Shown: positions 46,760-56,151 of the stretch, one piece after another
How the letters are laid out: each line of letters opens with the position of its first letter
Position numbering within the stretch: the first letter of the stretch is position 1
Assembly (NCBI RefSeq): GCF_000757905.1
Contig: NZ_JRLH01000001.1
Source of the DNA: Arsenophonus nilaparvatae
GTDB lineage: Bacteria > Pseudomonadota > Gammaproteobacteria > Enterobacterales > Enterobacteriaceae
Reading direction: 5' to 3' (one strand)
DNA: 64,000 bases
The notes under the pieces: generated by a model
What the model was told of the DNA's origin: nothing
Databases searched by the model: none
What the model saw: the letters and a program-made list of their open reading frames with translations, nothing else
Program-made: the position numbers and the translations under genes

Positions 46760-48089
46760 GCGCAAATATTTTGGCACCGATGGTATTCGTGGCAAAGTAG
46801 GAGAAAACCCAATTACCCCTGATTTTGTTTTGAAATTGGGTTGGGCAGCAGGTAAGGTTTTAGCGCGGCATGGTTCTCGTAAAATAATCATAGGTAAAGA
46901 TACACGCATTTCAGGTTATATGTTGGAGTCATCTTTAGAAGCGGGTCTTGCAGCAGCGGGGTTATCAGCTGCATTTACAGGTCCTATGCCTACACCAGCG
47001 ATTGCTTATTTAACACGCACATACCGTGCTGAAGCGGGCATTGTTATTTCTGCTTCCCATAATCCCTATTATGATAATGGTATTAAATTCTTTTCGATTG
47101 ATGGCACTAAATTACCTGATGATGTAGAAGAAGCAATAGAAGCTGAGATGGAAAAACCACTTACTTGTGTTGAGTCTGCCGAATTAGGACGAGCGAGTCG
47201 CATTGTTGATGCTGCTGGGCGTTATATAGAGTATTGCAAAGGGACGTTTCCCAGTGACCAAAGTTTAAGTGGATTAAAAATAGTTTTAGATTGTGCTAAT
47301 GGCGCAACCTATCATATTGCCCCGAATGTTTTAACTGAGCTTGGTGCGGAAGTCATCGCAATCGGCTGTGAACCAAATGGACTGAATATTAATGAGGGCT
47401 GTGGCGCGACTGATGTTACGCTATTGCAAAAACGTGTGGTAACAGAAAAAGCGGATATTGGTCTTGCTTTTGATGGTGATGGTGATCGGGTAATAATGGT
47501 TGATCATCGTGGTAATAGAATAGATGGTGATCAAATTCTTTATATTATTGCGCGTGATGCACTTCGACAAGGTCAATTGCACGGTGGAGTTGTTGGCACT
47601 TTAATGAGTAATATGGGATTAGAATTAGCCCTGCAACAGTTGGATATACCTTTTATCAGGGCAAAAGTTGGCGATCGTTATGTTCTCGAGAAATTACAAG
47701 AGCAAGGATGGCGGCTTGGTGCTGAAAATTCAGGCCATATTATTTTGTTAGATAAAACGACAACAGGTGATGGAATTATTGCTGGTTTACAAGTTCTAAG
47801 TGCGATGCTCCGTAATAATATGAGCCTTTATGATCTCTGTTGTGAGATTAAATTGATGCCTCAAGTATTAATAAATGTGCGTTTTTCCGGTAGCCATAAT
47901 CCATTGGCCACAGAAGAAGTTTTAAATGTGGTAAACCAAGTGGAAAAAGAACTAGCAGGTAGAGGACGGGTTTTATTGCGTAAATCAGGTACCGAGCCTT
48001 TAATTCGTATCATGGTGGAAGGTGAGAATGAAAAGCAGGTTACCGCAATGGCTAATCGCATTGCTGAAGTTGTCAAGCAAGTGAAATAG
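46752..48089 (+). CDS. glmM: Phosphoglucosamine mutase
   Basis: GlmM converts glucosamine 6-phosphate to glucosamine 1-phosphate for UDP-GlcNAc, needed for peptidoglycan and LPS. It has YFGTDGIRGKVG at the start, the phosphoserine loop VISASHNPYYDNG (active Ser near residue 102), the metal loop DGDGDR, GAENSGHII and the phosphate-binding RKSGTEPLIRIM. ATG 46752 gives MSKRKYFG and 445 residues, as in E. coli; ATG 46746 adds two. Its start overlaps the end of folP, so the two are likely coupled. Confidence 0.97.
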   Translation: MSKRKYFGTDGIRGKVGENPITPDFVLKLGWAAGKVLARHGSRKIIIGKDTRISGYMLESSLEAGLAAAGLSAAFTGPMPTPAIAYLTRTYRAEAGIVISASHNPYYDNGIKFFSIDGTKLPDDVEEAIEAEMEKPLTCVESAELGRASRIVDAAGRYIEYCKGTFPSDQSLSGLKIVLDCANGATYHIAPNVLTELGAEVIAIGCEPNGLNINEGCGATDVTLLQKRVVTEKADIGLAFDGDGDRVIMVDHRGNRIDGDQILYIIARDALRQGQLHGGVVGTLMSNMGLELALQQLDIPFIRAKVGDRYVLEKLQEQGWRLGAENSGHIILLDKTTTGDGIIAGLQVLSAMLRNNMSLYDLCCEIKLMPQVLINVRFSGSHNPLATEEVLNVVNQVEKELAGRGRVLLRKSGTEPLIRIMVEGENEKQVTAMANRIAEVVKQVK

Positions 48090-48330
48090 GTCATAATATT
48101 TTTATAAAAGATCATATGGTTGTATAAGTATTGTGTCGTTTTTCGTCAACTGGCTTTGGAGAACAACTTTTGTTGTTTTTTTCTACAAATAGTACGATGA
48201 GATAAAAATAATCTTGCTTGTCAGCTAAGGTTTGGTTAGTATTCAAAACCGCTTCTTAAGGTAACGACTTAAGGAGCAAGTTGCAGTAGATAGGTTTTTC
48301 CGAACTTTATTGTCAAATAGGTAGTTAGCT

Positions 48331-48669
48331 ATGTACATAACCCTTTTGGTTATCTTTTTATTAGTCTCAATTGCGCTGATTGGTATGGTCATGCTGCAAC
48401 AAGGGAAAGGTGCTGATATGGGAGCTTCATTCGGTGCAGGTGCTTCTGCAACATTATTTGGTTCATCAGGATCAGGTAATTTTATGACGCGGATGACGGC
48501 TATCTTTGCAACATTATTCTTTGTTATCAGTTTAATTTTAGGGAATTTAACTGCTAATAAAAGTGTGACTGGAAGCAAATGGGAAAACATTGGTGAACCT
48601 GTTAAAGTTGAGAAACCAGTGGGAGTTCCTACAGCGCCTATAGCCCCAACAAGTGATATCCCTCATTAA
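48331..48669 (+). CDS. secG: Protein-export membrane protein SecG
   Basis: SecG is the third subunit of the SecYEG translocon. The 112-residue protein has two membrane segments, MYITLLVIFLLVSIALIGMV and a second at about 52-72 (MTAIFATLFFVISLILG), separated by the conserved LQQGKGADMGASFGAGASATLFGSSGSGNF loop parts. The C-terminal tail is short and Pro-rich. It lies about 240 bp after glmM and 50 bp before tRNA-Leu, the order glmM-secG-leuU. Confidence 0.96.
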   Translation: MYITLLVIFLLVSIALIGMVMLQQGKGADMGASFGAGASATLFGSSGSGNFMTRMTAIFATLFFVISLILGNLTANKSVTGSKWENIGEPVKVEKPVGVPTAPIAPTSDIPH

Positions 48670-48725
48670 TTAAGCAACAGTTTGTGTAGTGAGGCGGTTT
48701 TATTAAAAAATTGTCTTACTGGTGT

Positions 48726-48815
48726 GCCGAGGTGGTGAAATTGGTATACACGCTACCTTGAGGTGGTAGTGCCTATAAAACGGGCGTACGGGTTCAAGTC
48801 CCGTTCTCGGCACCA
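48726..48815 (+). tRNA. leuU: tRNA-Leu (anticodon GAG)
   Basis: A 90-nt tRNA with a long variable arm, as in class II tRNAs. Acceptor gccgagg pairs with tctcggc (one G-T pair), the anticodon stem ctacc/ggtag holds ttgaggt (GAG), the T arm is acggg/cccgt with ttcaagt, and CCA is encoded. It follows secG as leuU does in E. coli. Confidence 0.96.
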
Positions 48816-48874
48816 TTTTAAAAGATAGCTTGCGTTTCGCATATTATCAGCGTAAAATTTGCGGAATTTCCGAA

Positions 48875-48951
<77 letters not shown>

Positions 48952-49060
48952 CTTCTTAGCATATGATCTATTTCAGGCGTCTTATTGGATTATTTTCGTT
49001 TGGAAGAGTGCTGAGTCAGGGGTTAAACCTACTGGCAGTGTTATAGGGTCCAGTTGCATA

Positions 49061-49086
49061 AAGCCCCGGTTTTCGGGGTTTTTTGT
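49061..49086 (+). terminator. Terminator downstream of tRNA-fMet
   Basis: AAGCCCCG and CGGGGTTT pair around GTTTT, followed by a run of six Ts. It lies in the metY-rimP leader. Confidence 0.8.
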
Positions 49087-49105
49087 TATTTAAAACAGAA
49101 TTACT

Positions 49106-49126
49106 GGGCTTTTAGCCCTTTTTTTA
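49106..49126 (+). terminator. Second hairpin-plus-T-run before rimP
   Basis: GGGCT-TTT-AGCCC followed by seven Ts. With the terminator at 49061 it forms a tandem pair just before rimP, which could cut read-through from the tRNAs or attenuate the rimP-nusA-infB operon; NusA feedback of that kind is known in E. coli. Confidence 0.7.
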
Positions 49127-49142
49127 TGTCTGGGGGTGGAGT

Positions 49143-49595
49143 TTGTCCACGTTAGAGCAAAAATTAATATCGATGATTTCAGTGCCGGTAGAAGCTCTAG
49201 GTTTTGAATTTGTTGGTCTGGAGTTTATTCGAGCACGGGTTTCGACATTACGCGTTTATATTGATAACGAAAATGGTATTACCGTTGATGATTGTGCCGA
49301 AGTTAGCCACCAGGTCAGTGCAGTACTGGATGTTGAAGATCCGATCTCAGAGCTCTATAACCTGGAGATATCTTCACCAGGACTTGAGCGTCCACTCTTT
49401 ACTGTTGCACACTATCAGCATTTTATTGGTAAAGAAGTGAATTTAATATTAAGAATAGCAATGCAGAACCGTCGTAAATGGCGAGGTATAATTAAAGCTG
49501 TTGATGACGAAATGATTACGGTTACTGTGGATGGCAAGGACGAAGTGTTTGCACTAAAAAACATCCAGAAAGCTAACCTGGTACCCCACTTTTAA
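49143..49595 (+). CDS. rimP: Ribosome maturation factor RimP
   Basis: RimP assists early assembly of the 30S 3' domain. The 150-residue protein has an N-terminal alpha/beta domain (SVPVEALGFEFVGLEFIRARVSTLRVYID core), ISELYNLEISSPGLERPLF and an SH3-like C-terminal domain ending FALKNIQKANLVPHF. The start is TTG 49143, preceded by GGTGGAG, as in E. coli rimP. It is the first gene of rimP-nusA-infB. Confidence 0.96.
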   Translation: MSTLEQKLISMISVPVEALGFEFVGLEFIRARVSTLRVYIDNENGITVDDCAEVSHQVSAVLDVEDPISELYNLEISSPGLERPLFTVAHYQHFIGKEVNLILRIAMQNRRKWRGIIKAVDDEMITVTVDGKDEVFALKNIQKANLVPHF

Positions 49596-49618
49596 TAAAG
49601 TTCAATGAGGCAACTAGG

Positions 49619-51133
49619 ATGAATAAAGAAATTCTGGCTGTTGTGGAAGCGGTTTCTAATGAAAAATCGCTTCCTCGCGAAAAAATCTTTGAAGCGCTTG
49701 AAACCGCATTAGCAACAGCTACTAAGAAAAAATATGAACAAGAGATTGATGTTCGCGTTAATATTGATCGTAAAACGGGAGATTTTGATACATTTCGTCG
49801 TTGGTTGGTGGTTGAAGAAGTTACACAGCCGACACGGGAAATTACTTTAGATGCGGCAAAATTTGAAGACTCAGAGATTAATTTAGGCGATTATGTAGAG
49901 GATCAAATAGAGTCTGTTACCTTTGACCGCATTACCACTCAAACTGCAAAACAGGTTATTGTTCAGAAGGTACGTGAAGCTGAGAGAGCGATGGTTGTCG
50001 AGCAATTTCGTGAGCAGCAAGGTGAAATCATTACCGGGGTGGTAAAAAAAGTCAATCGTGAAAATATTACCTTGGATTTAGGTAATAATGCTGAAGCGGT
50101 AATTTTACGGGAAGATATGTTACCACGTGAAAACTTTCGACCAGGTGACCGTGTGCGTGGTGTATTGTATGATGTACGCCCAGAAGCGCGTGGAGCGCAG
50201 CTGTTTGTTAGCCGTTCTCGTCCTGAAATGTTAGTAGAATTATTTCGCATAGAAGTACCGGAAATCGGTGAAGAAATTATTGAAATTAAAGCCGCTGCTC
50301 GTGATCCAGGATCGCGGGCAAAAATTGCCGTAAAAACGAATGATAAACGCATCGATCCAGTAGGCGCTTGTGTTGGGATGCGTGGTGCAAGGGTGCAAGC
50401 AGTATCAAGCGAACTTGGAGGAGAGCGTATTGATATTGTTTTGTGGGATGATAATCCTGCACAATTTGTGATTAATGCGATGGCGCCAGCTGACGTTGCC
50501 TCTATTGTCGTTGATGAAGATAAATGTACGATGGATGTTGCCGTTGAAAGTAGTAATTTGGCTCAGGCAATTGGCCGCAATGGACAAAATGTTCGCTTAG
50601 CTTCCCAGTTACTGAAAAAGCATCGTGGAGATGACAGATGGGAATTGAATGTAATGACCGCGGAAGAACTTGAAGCTAAACATCAAGCAGAGGCACATGC
50701 ATCTATTGATTCTTTTGTTAAGCACCTTGATATTGATGAAGAATTCGCTACTGCTCTCGTTGAAGAAGGTTTTTCTACATTAGAAGAATTAGCTTATGTA
50801 CCAATCAACGAACTATTAGAAATTGAAGGTCTTGATGAGACAACGATTGAAGTTTTGCGTGAAAGAGCGAAAGCAGCGCTGACGACATTAGAATTGGCTC
50901 AAAAAGAGAGTATGGGTGATAATCAGCCAACTGAGGATCTGTTAAATCTACCAGGTATGAATCATGCTTTAGCAATGAACCTAGCTGCTCATGGTATTTG
51001 TACATTGGAAGATCTTGCCGAGCAGGGGATCGACGATCTGAGAGATATTGAAGAAGGGCTGAATGATGAACAGGCTGGTGAAATTATTATGGCTGCGCGC
51101 AATATTTGCTGGTTTGGCAACGATCCAAAATAA
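49619..51133 (+). CDS. nusA: Transcription termination/antitermination protein NusA
   Basis: NusA binds RNA polymerase and modulates pausing, termination and antitermination. In order come the N-terminal polymerase-binding domain (MNKEILAVVEAVSNEKSLPREKIFEALE), an S1 domain (EIITGVVKKVNRENITLDLG), two KH domains (DPVGACVGMRGARVQAV and AIGRNGQNVRLAS) and two acidic repeats at the C-terminus (about 365-430 and 440-500). Length 504, slightly longer than the E. coli 495. It lies 23 bp after rimP and 21 bp before infB. Confidence 0.97.
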   Translation: MNKEILAVVEAVSNEKSLPREKIFEALETALATATKKKYEQEIDVRVNIDRKTGDFDTFRRWLVVEEVTQPTREITLDAAKFEDSEINLGDYVEDQIESVTFDRITTQTAKQVIVQKVREAERAMVVEQFREQQGEIITGVVKKVNRENITLDLGNNAEAVILREDMLPRENFRPGDRVRGVLYDVRPEARGAQLFVSRSRPEMLVELFRIEVPEIGEEIIEIKAAARDPGSRAKIAVKTNDKRIDPVGACVGMRGARVQAVSSELGGERIDIVLWDDNPAQFVINAMAPADVASIVVDEDKCTMDVAVESSNLAQAIGRNGQNVRLASQLLKKHRGDDRWELNVMTAEELEAKHQAEAHASIDSFVKHLDIDEEFATALVEEGFSTLEELAYVPINELLEIEGLDETTIEVLRERAKAALTTLELAQKESMGDNQPTEDLLNLPGMNHALAMNLAAHGICTLEDLAEQGIDDLRDIEEGLNDEQAGEIIMAARNICWFGNDPK

Positions 51134-51154
51134 TTTGTAGCAGGAAGGAACAGA

Positions 51155-53845
51155 ATGGCAGATGAAACTGTAAAATCATTGGCAGCAGAGATTCAAACTT
51201 CAGTTGAACGCCTGGTACAGCAGTTTGCTGATGCCGGGATAAAGAAAACTGAAAATGATGCTGTTACTCAAAATGAAAAAGAAACTTTACTTGCATACTT
51301 AAATCGTGAAGATGGGACGACAGGTAACCAGACTGGCAAATTAACACTACAGCGAAAAACTCGCAGCACACTAAGTGTGCCGAGTACTGGCGGAAAAAGT
51401 AAATCAGTCAACATTGAGGTCCGTAAAAAGCGCACATATGTTGACCGCGATGCCTTGGAAAAAGCGAAAGCTGAAGAACAAGTGAAGCATGAAGCGGAAG
51501 AGCAAGCAAAGCGCGAAGCAGAAAAAAAAGCAAAACGTGAAGCTGAAGAGAAAAAAGCGAAACGTGAAGCAGCTGAAAAAGCAAAGCGCGAAGCAGCGGA
51601 AAAAGAGAAAGTGAAACAAAGTAAAAATAATCCAAAAACAGCTAAATCCAGTAAAGATTCGGCTGCTTATACTGAAAAACAGCGTCGCGAAGCTGAGGCA
51701 GCAGAGCTTAAACGTAAAGCTGAAGAAGAAATGCGACGTAAGGTCGAAGCGGAAGCTAAACGCGTTGCCGAAGAAGCTCGTCGTATGGCAGAGGAAAACT
51801 CCAATCGTTGGAGTAGTAATGACGAAACGGAAGATAATGCAGATTATCATACTACGACTTCTCGTCATGCTCGTGAAGCAGAAGATGAAAATGATGCCCA
51901 AGAAGAAGGCCGTCGCGCCCGAAATCGAGCTGGAAAGGCTACTCGGCAGAAAAAAAATAATAAACATTCTGAAAAAGCTGATCGCGAAGAAGAGCGAGCG
52001 GTTGGTCGTACGAATAAAACCAAAGGTAAACAGAAAAAAACCAGTTCATTACAGCAAAGCTTCACAAAACCGGTTGCGGTTATTAACCGTGATGTTGTGA
52101 TTGGCGAAACCATCTCGGTTGCTGAGTTAGCGAATAAGATGGCAGTCAAAGGCTCACAAGTTGTCAAGACCATGATGAAAATGGGCGCTATGGTGACCAT
52201 CAATCAGGTTGTTGATCAAGAAACAGCGCAACTTGTGGCAGAGGAAATGGGGCATAAAGTTATTTTACGGCGTGAAAATGAGCTGGAAGAAGCGATTTTA
52301 AATGATCGTGATACCGGTGAAGCAGTTGCAGAACCTCGGGCGCCAGTCGTAACCATCATGGGACATGTTGACCATGGTAAAACTTCATTACTTGACTATA
52401 TTCGTTCAACTAAAGTTGCATCGGGAGAAGCTGGCGGCATTACGCAGCACATAGGTGCCTATCATGTTGAAACAGATAAAGGCATGATTACCTTCTTAGA
52501 TACACCAGGACATGCTGCATTTACTTCAATGCGTGCTCGCGGTGCTAAAGCAACGGATATTGTTGTTTTGGTCGTTGCGGCGGATGATGGTGTGATGCCT
52601 CAGACGATAGAAGCTATTCAGCATGCCAAGGCCGCTAATGTGCCGGTTGTCGTTGCAGTTAATAAAATTGATAAACACGAAGCTGATCCTGATCGTGTCA
52701 AAAATGAGCTGTCGCAATATGGTGTTGTGGCTGAAGAGTGGGGTGGCGAAAATCAATTTATCAATGTATCTGCCAAAAAAGGGACAGGGATTGATGAATT
52801 ATTAGAAGCTATCTTATTACAAGCTGAAGTATTAGAACTCAAAGCGGTTCGTACTGGAATGGCAAGTGGTGTTGTTATCGAGTCTTATTTGGACAAAGGT
52901 CGCGGTTCGGTTGCGACGATTTTAGTTCAGGAAGGCACCCTTAATAAAGGTGACATTGTACTATGTGGTTTTGAGTATGGCCGTATTCGTGCAATGCGTA
53001 ATGAATTAGGTGAAGATATTCAGTCTGCAGGGCCATCGATTCCGGTTGAAATTCTGGGGTTATCAAATGTACCTTCAGCAGGCGATGAAGCAACGGTTGT
53101 CCGTGATGAAAAGAAAGCGCGTGAGGTTGCACTTTATCGTCAAGGTAAATTCCGAGAAGTAAAATTGGCACGCCAGCAGAAGTCAAAACTAGAAAACATG
53201 TTTGCTAATATGGAAGATGGTAAGATTTCTGAGTTAAATATTGTATTAAAAACCGATGTACAAGGTAGCTGTGAAGCCATTACTGATTCGTTGCAAAAAT
53301 TATCAACTGATGAAGTGAAAGTGAAAATTATTGGTTCAGGTGTAGGTGGTATTACAGAAACCGATGTTACATTGGCTGCTGCTTCTAATGCAATTATCAT
53401 TGGTTTCAATGTCCGCGCCGATGCTGCAGCAAGACGCATTGTTGAAAGTGAAAATTTGGATCTACGCTATTATTCGGTTATTTATAGTCTTATCGATGAG
53501 ATCAAACAGGCGATGAGTGGTATGTTGGCGCCTGAATATAAACAGCAAATTATCGGATTAGCCGAAGTCCGTGATGTGTTTAAATCACCTAAGTTTGGGG
53601 CCATTGCTGGTTGTATGGTTGTTGAAGGCATAATCAAGCGTAATAACCCTATCCGTGTATTGCGGGATAATGTGGTTATTTATGAAGGTGAATTGGAATC
53701 ATTACGTCGCTTTAAAGATGATGTCAACGAAGTACGCAATGGCATGGAGTGTGGTATTGGTGTGAAGAATTATAATGATGTACGTGTAGGTGATATGATA
53801 GAAGTATTTGAAATCATTGAAGTGAAACGTTCTATTGATAATTAA
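51155..53845 (+). CDS. infB: Translation initiation factor IF-2
   Basis: IF-2 brings fMet-tRNA to the 30S subunit and promotes subunit joining. An N-terminal IF2 domain is followed by a long charged helix of KAKREAEEK-type repeats (about 100-270, coded by near-repeats in 51470-51620), a second small IF2N domain, the G domain with GHVDHGKTS, DTPGHAAF and NKIDKHEADP, then three C-domains, the last binding fMet. Length 896, E. coli 890. E. coli makes shorter forms from internal starts; an equivalent site is possible but I cannot point to one with confidence. Confidence 0.97.
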   Translation: MADETVKSLAAEIQTSVERLVQQFADAGIKKTENDAVTQNEKETLLAYLNREDGTTGNQTGKLTLQRKTRSTLSVPSTGGKSKSVNIEVRKKRTYVDRDALEKAKAEEQVKHEAEEQAKREAEKKAKREAEEKKAKREAAEKAKREAAEKEKVKQSKNNPKTAKSSKDSAAYTEKQRREAEAAELKRKAEEEMRRKVEAEAKRVAEEARRMAEENSNRWSSNDETEDNADYHTTTSRHAREAEDENDAQEEGRRARNRAGKATRQKKNNKHSEKADREEERAVGRTNKTKGKQKKTSSLQQSFTKPVAVINRDVVIGETISVAELANKMAVKGSQVVKTMMKMGAMVTINQVVDQETAQLVAEEMGHKVILRRENELEEAILNDRDTGEAVAEPRAPVVTIMGHVDHGKTSLLDYIRSTKVASGEAGGITQHIGAYHVETDKGMITFLDTPGHAAFTSMRARGAKATDIVVLVVAADDGVMPQTIEAIQHAKAANVPVVVAVNKIDKHEADPDRVKNELSQYGVVAEEWGGENQFINVSAKKGTGIDELLEAILLQAEVLELKAVRTGMASGVVIESYLDKGRGSVATILVQEGTLNKGDIVLCGFEYGRIRAMRNELGEDIQSAGPSIPVEILGLSNVPSAGDEATVVRDEKKAREVALYRQGKFREVKLARQQKSKLENMFANMEDGKISELNIVLKTDVQGSCEAITDSLQKLSTDEVKVKIIGSGVGGITETDVTLAAASNAIIIGFNVRADAAARRIVESENLDLRYYSVIYSLIDEIKQAMSGMLAPEYKQQIIGLAEVRDVFKSPKFGAIAGCMVVEGIIKRNNPIRVLRDNVVIYEGELESLRRFKDDVNEVRNGMECGIGVKNYNDVRVGDMIEVFEIIEVKRSIDN

Positions 53846-53868
53846 TGCCTGCTTTATTGATGTTTATT

Positions 53869-53898
53869 AAAAGGCCATAACTGATGTTATGGCCTTTT
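53869..53898 (+). terminator. Terminator after infB
   Basis: AAAAGGCCATAAC and GTTATGGCCTTTT pair perfectly over 13 bp around TGAT. It separates infB from rbfA, which in E. coli are close together; about 210 bp of very AT-rich DNA follows. Confidence 0.85.
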
Positions 53899-54109
53899 AG
53901 TTAAAGAGTTATAGATAACCATTTAGATCGGGTATATTGGTTATCGATTGTTGAGATGGGATTAATTCTATTATGATAAATAATAGTTAATATTTATTTT
54001 ATATAAAAATCAAATAGATATAAGTATTGAATTTTATTTTTCTAATATATATATCATAATAATTAATGGTCATTATATTTTAGTTTTACCCTTGTGAGGA
54101 GATATCATA

Positions 54110-54526
54110 ATGGCAAGAGAGTTTGGTCGTGCTCAGCGTGTTGCCCAGGAAATACAAAAAGAGATCGCCATTATTCTTCATCGAGAAATTAAAGACCCAC
54201 GTGTTAAAATGGCTACTGTCTCAGGGGTGGAAGTTTCTCGTGATTTGGCTTATGCCAAAGTGTTCGTGACTTTTTTAAACATATCAGCAAAAGAACATGA
54301 AACAGATATGGTTAAAAATGGTATTAAAGTATTGAATGGTGATATGGCGAAACATATTCGTTCTTTGTTGGGTAAAGCGATGCGTTTACGTATTGTTCCT
54401 GAATTAACTTTTTTTTATGATAGCTCTTTAGTGGAAGGTATGCGTATGTCTAATTTAGTTAGCAACGTGATCCGTGATGATGAAAAGCGCCGTCATACTA
54501 CAAAAGATGATAAAGAGAGGAAGTAA
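54110..54526 (+). CDS. rbfA: 30S ribosome-binding factor RbfA
   Basis: RbfA is a cold-shock KH-fold protein that binds immature 30S particles and is released by RsgA (0.3 kb here). It has 138 residues starting MAREFGRAQRVAQEIQKEIA, with REIKDPRVKMATVSGVEVSRDLAYAKVFVTFL parts and VPELTFFYDSSLVEGMRM, ending in a basic tail (KRRHTTKDDKERK). GAGGAGATATC precedes the ATG. The stop codon overlaps the truB start by one base (TAATG). Confidence 0.96.
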   Translation: MAREFGRAQRVAQEIQKEIAIILHREIKDPRVKMATVSGVEVSRDLAYAKVFVTFLNISAKEHETDMVKNGIKVLNGDMAKHIRSLLGKAMRLRIVPELTFFYDSSLVEGMRMSNLVSNVIRDDEKRRHTTKDDKERK

Positions 54527-55467
54527 TGAAGCGCCGTCGTGGTCGTGAGATTCATGGAGTATTGTTATTAGATAAACCGGCAGAACTTTCATCTAATGAC
54601 GCTTTGCAGAAAGTACGTCGTTTATTTAATGCAAAAAAAGCCGGTCATACAGGAGCACTCGATCCTTTAGCAACCGGCATGTTACCGATTTGTTTGGGTG
54701 AAGCAACCAAATTTTCACAATTTTTGCTTGATTCTGATAAACGCTATCGGGTTATTGCTCGTTTAGGACAGCGTACTGATACTTCAGATGCGCATGGTAA
54801 AATAATTTGTCAACGCCCTATCGAAATAACACAACTGCAACTTGATAAGGCATTAGATAAATTTCGTGGTAATTTAATCCAAATACCGTCTATGTATTCT
54901 GCGCTTAAATATCAGGGTAAGCCACTTTATGAATATGCCCGTCAGGGGATTACTATTGAACGTGAAGGCCGACCGATTACTGTTTATGATTTACAATTTG
55001 AGCGCTGGCAAGAGAATGAACTGGAATTAACAATTCATTGTTCTAAAGGAACTTATATACGAACTATTATTGATGATTTAGGTGAATTGTTGGGTTGTGG
55101 TGCTCATGTGATTTATCTAAGGCGCTTACAGGTAGCTAGTTATCCCAGTGAACGTATGGTAACAATAGAACAATTATATACGCTTAAGCAGCAAGTGGAA
55201 TTAGGGACAACTTCTCTGGAGGCACAATTAGATCCTTTATTATTACCAATGGATACAGCAGTTAATCATTTTCCTGAAATCAATATTTCATCGATTGTTG
55301 CAAGCTATTTTAAACAAGGGCAAGCGGTTGTTGTTGCTAACCATCGGCTTTCCGAAGGTAATAAAGTTCGCGTAACAGAAGGTGATATGCATAAATTTAT
55401 TGGTATTGCTGAGATCGATGAACAAAATAGGATAGCACCTCGTCGTTTAGTGGTGGAAAGTGTTTGA
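54526..55467 (+). CDS. truB: tRNA pseudouridine-55 synthase TruB
   Basis: TruB makes the universal pseudouridine 55 in the T loop of tRNAs. The catalytic aspartate sits in AGHTGALDPLATGMLPICLGEATKF (about residue 47). The protein also has RLGQRTDTSDAHG, MYSALKYQGKPLYEYAR, CSKGTYIRTIIDDLG, and a C-terminal PUA-like domain. Length 313, E. coli 314. It starts at the last base of the rbfA stop codon, a coupling seen in E. coli too. rpsO follows after about 120 bp. Confidence 0.97.
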   Translation: MKRRRGREIHGVLLLDKPAELSSNDALQKVRRLFNAKKAGHTGALDPLATGMLPICLGEATKFSQFLLDSDKRYRVIARLGQRTDTSDAHGKIICQRPIEITQLQLDKALDKFRGNLIQIPSMYSALKYQGKPLYEYARQGITIEREGRPITVYDLQFERWQENELELTIHCSKGTYIRTIIDDLGELLGCGAHVIYLRRLQVASYPSERMVTIEQLYTLKQQVELGTTSLEAQLDPLLLPMDTAVNHFPEINISSIVASYFKQGQAVVVANHRLSEGNKVRVTEGDMHKFIGIAEIDEQNRIAPRRLVVESV

Positions 55468-55589
55468 TAGGATTTAGATGTAATCTTGCGTTATGATTAA
55501 TTGAAGCGTAAAATAGGTGAGCATTTGTTCGGGAAGGCTGAATTAGAGATTGGCTTTCCTTATGTTTAATGGAAAATTTGGAGTTATTT

Positions 55590-55859
55590 ATGTCTCTAAG
55601 TACTGAAGCGAAAGCGCAAATTATCTCAGACTATGGCCGTGATAAAAATGACACGGGTTCTAGTGAAGTTCAAGTTGCTCTATTGACTGCGGAGATCAAT
55701 CATTTGCAAGGTCACTTTGCAGAGCACAAGAAAGATCACCACAGCCGTCGAGGGCTGTTGCGTATGGTTGCTCAGCGTCGTAAGCTATTGAACTATCTTA
55801 AGGGTAAAAATGTTGCTCGTTATACCACACTTATTGAGCGCTTAGGATTACGTCGCTGA
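55590..55859 (+). CDS. rpsO: 30S ribosomal protein S15
   Basis: uS15 is a primary binder of the 16S central domain. It has 89 residues, starting MSLSTEAKAQIISDYGR, with the near-invariant QVALLTAEINHLQGHF and HHSRRGLLRMVAQRRKLL. The frame extends to 55569, but ATG 55590 after TTTGGAG is the family start. E. coli S15 represses its own mRNA through a pseudoknot around the start; I did not try to fold it here. A very strong terminator follows. Confidence 0.98.
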   Translation: MSLSTEAKAQIISDYGRDKNDTGSSEVQVALLTAEINHLQGHFAEHKKDHHSRRGLLRMVAQRRKLLNYLKGKNVARYTTLIERLGLRR

Positions 55860-55867
55860 TTAGTTGG

Positions 55868-55909
55868 TTTCAAAAGAAAAGGGGCCAGTAGGCCCCTTTT
55901 CTTTTGAAA
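55868..55909 (+). terminator. Very strong terminator after rpsO
   Basis: A 19-bp perfect stem: the arm 55868-55886 (ending AAAGGGGCC) pairs with 55891-55909 around AGTA. The 3' arm contains TTTTCTTTT rather than a pure T-run. E. coli has the rpsO t1 terminator and RNase III/RNase E sites at this place. Confidence 0.88.
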
Positions 55910-56003
55910 GCGGAAAAAATTTTTAGAATTGGTTTACACTTACAAAATGATTTTAGGAAATAGATTTTTGTCAATTTATTTCTAAATAATGTGAGCTTCT
56001 TTA

Positions 56004-56094
56004 GCTACAACCGGTTCGCGCGGCTAATGAGAATACTGATATTCACAAAATAAGTAAAAATATTCAGTATTGTCATTAGTCGCGAGGATGTAGC
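56004..56094 (+). promoter_or_regulatory. Long hairpin in the pnp leader (candidate RNase III site)
   Basis: GCTAC (56004-56008) pairs with GTAGC (56090-56094). Inside, 56019-56030 (CGCGGCTAATGA) pairs with 56073-56084 (one G-U pair), and AATACTGA (56032-56039) with TCAGTATT (56064-56071). In E. coli a leader stem like this is cut by RNase III and the product degraded by PNPase itself, giving autoregulation. The structure is seen here; the processing is inferred. Confidence 0.65.
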
Positions 56095-56151
56095 AAGAAA
56101 GGAAATATTGGTGTTGTTATATAAATAAACAGCTATTAAAAGGGTATTATT

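Noticed and set aside
51470..51620. Near-identical short repeats in infB suggesting a repeat element
   Set aside because: They code for the charged KREAEEK-type helix normal for the IF-2 N-terminal region.
51404..51967. 187-codon minus-strand frame rich in Phe, Cys and Ser opposite infB
   Set aside because: It is the shadow of the repetitive Lys/Ala/Glu codons on the other strand.
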